A model generated the notes under the pieces. The model had not been told where the DNA came from and did no database searches. It saw only the letters and a list, made by a program, of their open reading frames with translations. Below are positions 53,876 to 56,905 of a stretch of 56,905 nt of DNA, piece by piece. Position numbers and translations under genes: made by a program. Source of the stretch: Acanthamoeba sp. SK_2022b (Eukaryota > Discosea > Longamoebia > Acanthamoebidae); NCBI GenBank assembly GCA_027943245.1, contig JANDJZ010000302.1, forward strand, positions 1 through 56,905, read 5' to 3'. The number at the start of each line of letters is the position of its first letter. Position 1 is the stretch's first letter.

Positions 53876-56667
53876 ATGCCTACTTCACCATCGCAGCTCC
53901 TAGTCGCCACCCTTCTGGCGGCTGTTGGGGCGAGCCTACTCTTGCATCCACATCAAGCTCTCGCCTATTCATGCAAGCACGACCACGTAGCCGCCGAGTA
54001 TGCATCGTCTTCACCTTCTTTGTTGTTCGAATGCTAAAAGACCACTGCCAACAGGTTCAGACCGACCTGGGTGTCCACCTCGCAATCCTACGACCAGTTC
54101 ACTTTCAACAAGCGCCAGAGTGGTGAGAATGCTGTCCTGCTTGTGCCGTGGTGTTCGTAGAAAAGATGCTAAGCACTCTTGTAGGCACCAATACCACAGA
54201 TGATGGCTACCGACCTGTCCGAATTCGTGCCGACTACAGCAACATGGTCATCGACACCGACCTGGTAAGGCGTCGCCTTCTCTTGATGTGAGTTGGCCTC
54301 CCTTTGCTTAGTGCGTGCTGCCGTTCAGGAAGGATACATCAGCCAGGCTTTGATGCCTGCCGCCATCCGGTGGATCACCAGTGCGCTGTTAGTAATCCCC
54401 GTACAGGGCAACCTCACTCTCGAGGTATACGCGACATCTCCCTGTGTGGGCATGACCACTCGTGTTTGGCCAATGACACGCCCCGCTGACTCTACAATGC
54501 ACACATTCACATCACAGAGGCAATGCACGCGATACTACGTCAACCCGTATCGCTGCATCGAATACGCGGAGCCAACTTGCGGCAGCCTGGTATGTCCACC
54601 ACGTCCTTTCTCTCTCTCGCTCTCGTTCATCTCGAGTGGCCATGCAGGCGGCGATCCCGTCGGCGCACTTCGAGACGGGCGTGCCCAACGCCGACTTTGT
54701 TGTTTACGTAACCGACCAGCCAAGCATTGGGGAGGAGATCGCCAGCGGAGGTCCGTGAACGTTCCGTAATCCCGGCGGTCGATGCCCGCTCCGTTTGCTG
54801 ATCTCTTGATGTGTGTGTTGCAGGGACCTGCCAATTTGACCAGAATGGCCGCCCGGTTGCGGGCAGCGTCAACTTCAGTCCCCAGAACTTTGGCCCGGCT
54901 CCCAGTATGCACGCCATTCTTCGGTTCTAGGGAGGCTTCTCTCTTCTCACACACTCGCTCAAATACTGTTACTGTTGCAGATAACACGCAAGCCTTTGCC
55001 TACCAGCTCAACGCGGTCATCCACGAGATGTTCCATGCGCTGGGCTTCTCTTCGTCCCTCTTTGGGATGTGGCGCGACAGCCAAGGCAACCTCTACGACT
55101 CTGGTACGCGCACCTTCTTTTAACCTCGCGTCGTTAATGGGCTTGTGTTGATAGTGCCCTACACGTGACGTCATGGTGTGTGTGACGTGTATGACGTGTG
55201 GTGTGTGTGCGCAGTCACGCAGACGTTCAACGAGAGGAACAGGACGGTCACGAAGCTGGTCACGCCGAACGCTCTCGCCCAGGCGCGAGCCTTCTTCGGA
55301 TGCCCGACGCTCAACGGTGTCGAGCTGGAGGACCAAGGCGGCCTCGGGACCGCCGGCTCGCACTGGGAAAAGCGCATGCTCAACGTGCGTTGTGCCCTCA
55401 CATATCAATCCCCCGTTTGCCTTCTCCCCCAACACACACTCACCTTTACGCCTCTGCCACTCGCAGCAAGAGTTCATGACCGGAGTGGGCGTGTTTGGAG
55501 ACTACTCCGCCAAGACAGCCATCACGCTGGCCGCCATGGAGGTACGTAGGGCCACAACGCTATTTGGCGTATGCGACGCCTCACGTTTCATTCGATACCA
55601 TCCTAGGATTCGGGCTGGTACCGCGCCAACTACTCGGCCGCCGAGACTCTATGTACTCGCCTCCTTCCCATTTCCATATCACCATGCGCACTTGCAGCTT
55701 ACATGTCACGACCGGTGATCATCGACCGCTACGGTAGATTGGGGAGCGGGAGCCGGATGCGACTTCACCACGGAGCCGTGTCTGAGCCAGCCGGGCCCCA
55801 CCACGCAGTTCCCGTCGTACTTCTGCACCGACACTAGCCGCCTGTCTTGCAGCCAGGGCCGACTGGCTCGCGCCAACTGCAATCTGGTACACACGACGTT
55901 CCTGCACACAGTCGCGCGAGCTGTTGCTCGGTCCATGTTCTGACATGAGCATCGCTGGTGAATGTCTGTGGGCCTGCCGCAGGCTACCTACGCGCAGGCT
56001 CTGCCCGCCACCTACCAGTACTTCAGCGATCCTCGCAGGGGCGGCTCCCTCGTGCTCATGAACTTCTGCCCCTACTACCAGCCCTTCCAGACGCAGGTAT
56101 GCTCCCCCCCAACACCCCCGATTCGGTTAAGAGAGTTGAGGGCCGTGACGAAGCTGATGGTCATGATCGAAATGACAAAGGGGACAAACCGTACCTCGCT
56201 GTGCACCGACCCGCTCAACCAGCCGCCGGTCAATTACTGGGGCGAATCCTACGGCCCTGGCTCTCGCTGCTTCGAGTCCACCATCACAGACTCCAGGTAC
56301 ACGCCCCCACCTTTTATAAATAATATCTGTGAGAGGGCTACTTGAGGCCCTCATGACTCACGCCTGGCTTGGGGAGAGCAGTTTCAGCTCGTACCTCGTC
56401 AACGGCGGCAGCACTTGCCACGACTTTCGCTGCCGCTCGGGGGTCCTGCAGGTAGCGCCCCGCCCTCCCAATCGCTGCTCTTGTTCCTGCATAAAGGCTA
56501 CCACGCTCACTTTGGTTTTCCTCCCTTGCAAGGTGTACATCAGGAGCTCGTGGGTGTCGTGCCCGGTGGCCGGTGGCTCGATCAGCGTGTCCGGGTTCAG
56601 GGGCTCCTTCACCTGCCCGCCCTACCAGGAGATGTGCCCACCTATTGCTTCTTCTTCCAGCCAATAG
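53876..56667 (+). CDS. Leishmanolysin-type (M8) zinc metallopeptidase
   Basis: A secreted zinc protease of the GP63/leishmanolysin family. A signal peptide starts at ATG 53876-53878 (MPTSPSQLLVATLLAAVGAS). Front exons read FRPTWVSTSQSYDQFTFNKR and RIRADYSNMVIDTDL. The zinc site is NAVIHEMFHALGFSSS (HExxH), and a third ligand His lies in GTAGSHWEKRML after CPTLNGVELEDQGGLG, as in the family. The Cys-rich back part has GCDFTTEPCLSQPGP, FPSYFCTDTS, NFCPYYQPF, WGESYGPGSRCFESTITDS and YQEMCPP. It ends ASSSSQ and TAG 56665-56667. About 13 exons. No clear membrane or GPI tail is seen. Confidence 0.88.
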
Positions 56668-56905
56668 AAGGCAACTGTAGTGCACGGACGCTCATTTCAT
56701 TGTGAATATTTTGTCATCTCGCTTCCACGCGAGGGTCGCGTTAGTGGAAAAGGTGAAGACATGCAACGCCCGATGGGAACATGAGATCTGTTGGCCGTAA
56801 CTACGCATAACAAGAGTTGCCAGTCTCTGGAACTCTGCCTCGCGACACCTTTATGAAGTTGGCCTAGGCCTAGCCTCGCCGTCTTCGCCCTTCTCCGAGA
56901 CGCAC
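56668..56905. other. 3' flank of the metallopeptidase gene
   Basis: Only 238 bp remain to the window end. No exon or repeat was recognised. Confidence 0.5.

Noticed and set aside
1..56905. CRISPR arrays, bacterial operons or viral gene clusters
   Set aside because: No regularly spaced repeats, no operon-like overlaps and introns throughout; the DNA is eukaryotic nuclear.

Overview
The window reads as nuclear DNA of a GC-rich, intron-rich amoebozoan, most likely Acanthamoeba. The genes are short and densely packed on both strands. Most are broken by many 50-150 bp GT-AG introns that carry long C/G runs and dinucleotide repeats. The proteins are a eukaryotic housekeeping set plus domain fusions typical of amoebae. 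No rRNA, tRNA, CRISPR array, viral gene or intact transposase was seen. I count 25 genes; exon joins were made by eye, so most spliced models are approximate inside.

Layout. 1-8.6 kb: an L1-fold ribosome-biogenesis factor (RSL1D1 type, cut by the window start) diverges from a YccF/type II cation-proton exchanger, followed by the AP-2 mu subunit. 8.9-14 kb: intronless elongation factor 2, PRKRIP1 and uricase. 14.1-15.4 kb: a gene-free stretch almost without CpG. 15.4-23.8 kb: an F-box protein with a GON-like domain, a Dug2-type WD40/M20 peptidase fusion, an MtaD-type amidohydrolase and CRIPT. 24.9-26.5 kb: a conserved gene of unknown function. 26.5-28.4 kb: a second CpG-starved stretch. 28.4-35 kb: a divergent kinase, a small secreted Cys-rich protein with duplicated exons, a sterol C-14 reductase and a SAP-domain/polyglutamine protein. 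35.5-42.8 kb: an actin-binding CH-CH-filamin-SH3BGR fusion, ribosomal protein eS1, NDUFA5 and a verprolin/WIP-like protein. 43.4-56.7 kb: a glutaredoxin-DEP-DUF547-RapGAP fusion, a DENN protein, a Cys-based phosphatase, a glutathione S-transferase and a leishmanolysin-type metallopeptidase.

The genes do not form one pathway. Loose themes are actin and membrane traffic (AP-2 mu, verprolin, CH-filamin, DENN, RapGAP), translation (eEF2, eS1, RSL1D1) and thiol or glutathione chemistry (Dug2, GST, two redox-fold domains fused to signalling or actin-binding modules).

The points most worth a second look are the two sharply bounded CpG-depleted islands, each with a perfect palindrome having a one-base centre, and three unusual fusions: Grx-DEP-DUF547-RapGAP, CH-CH-filamin-SH3BGR and F-box-GON.
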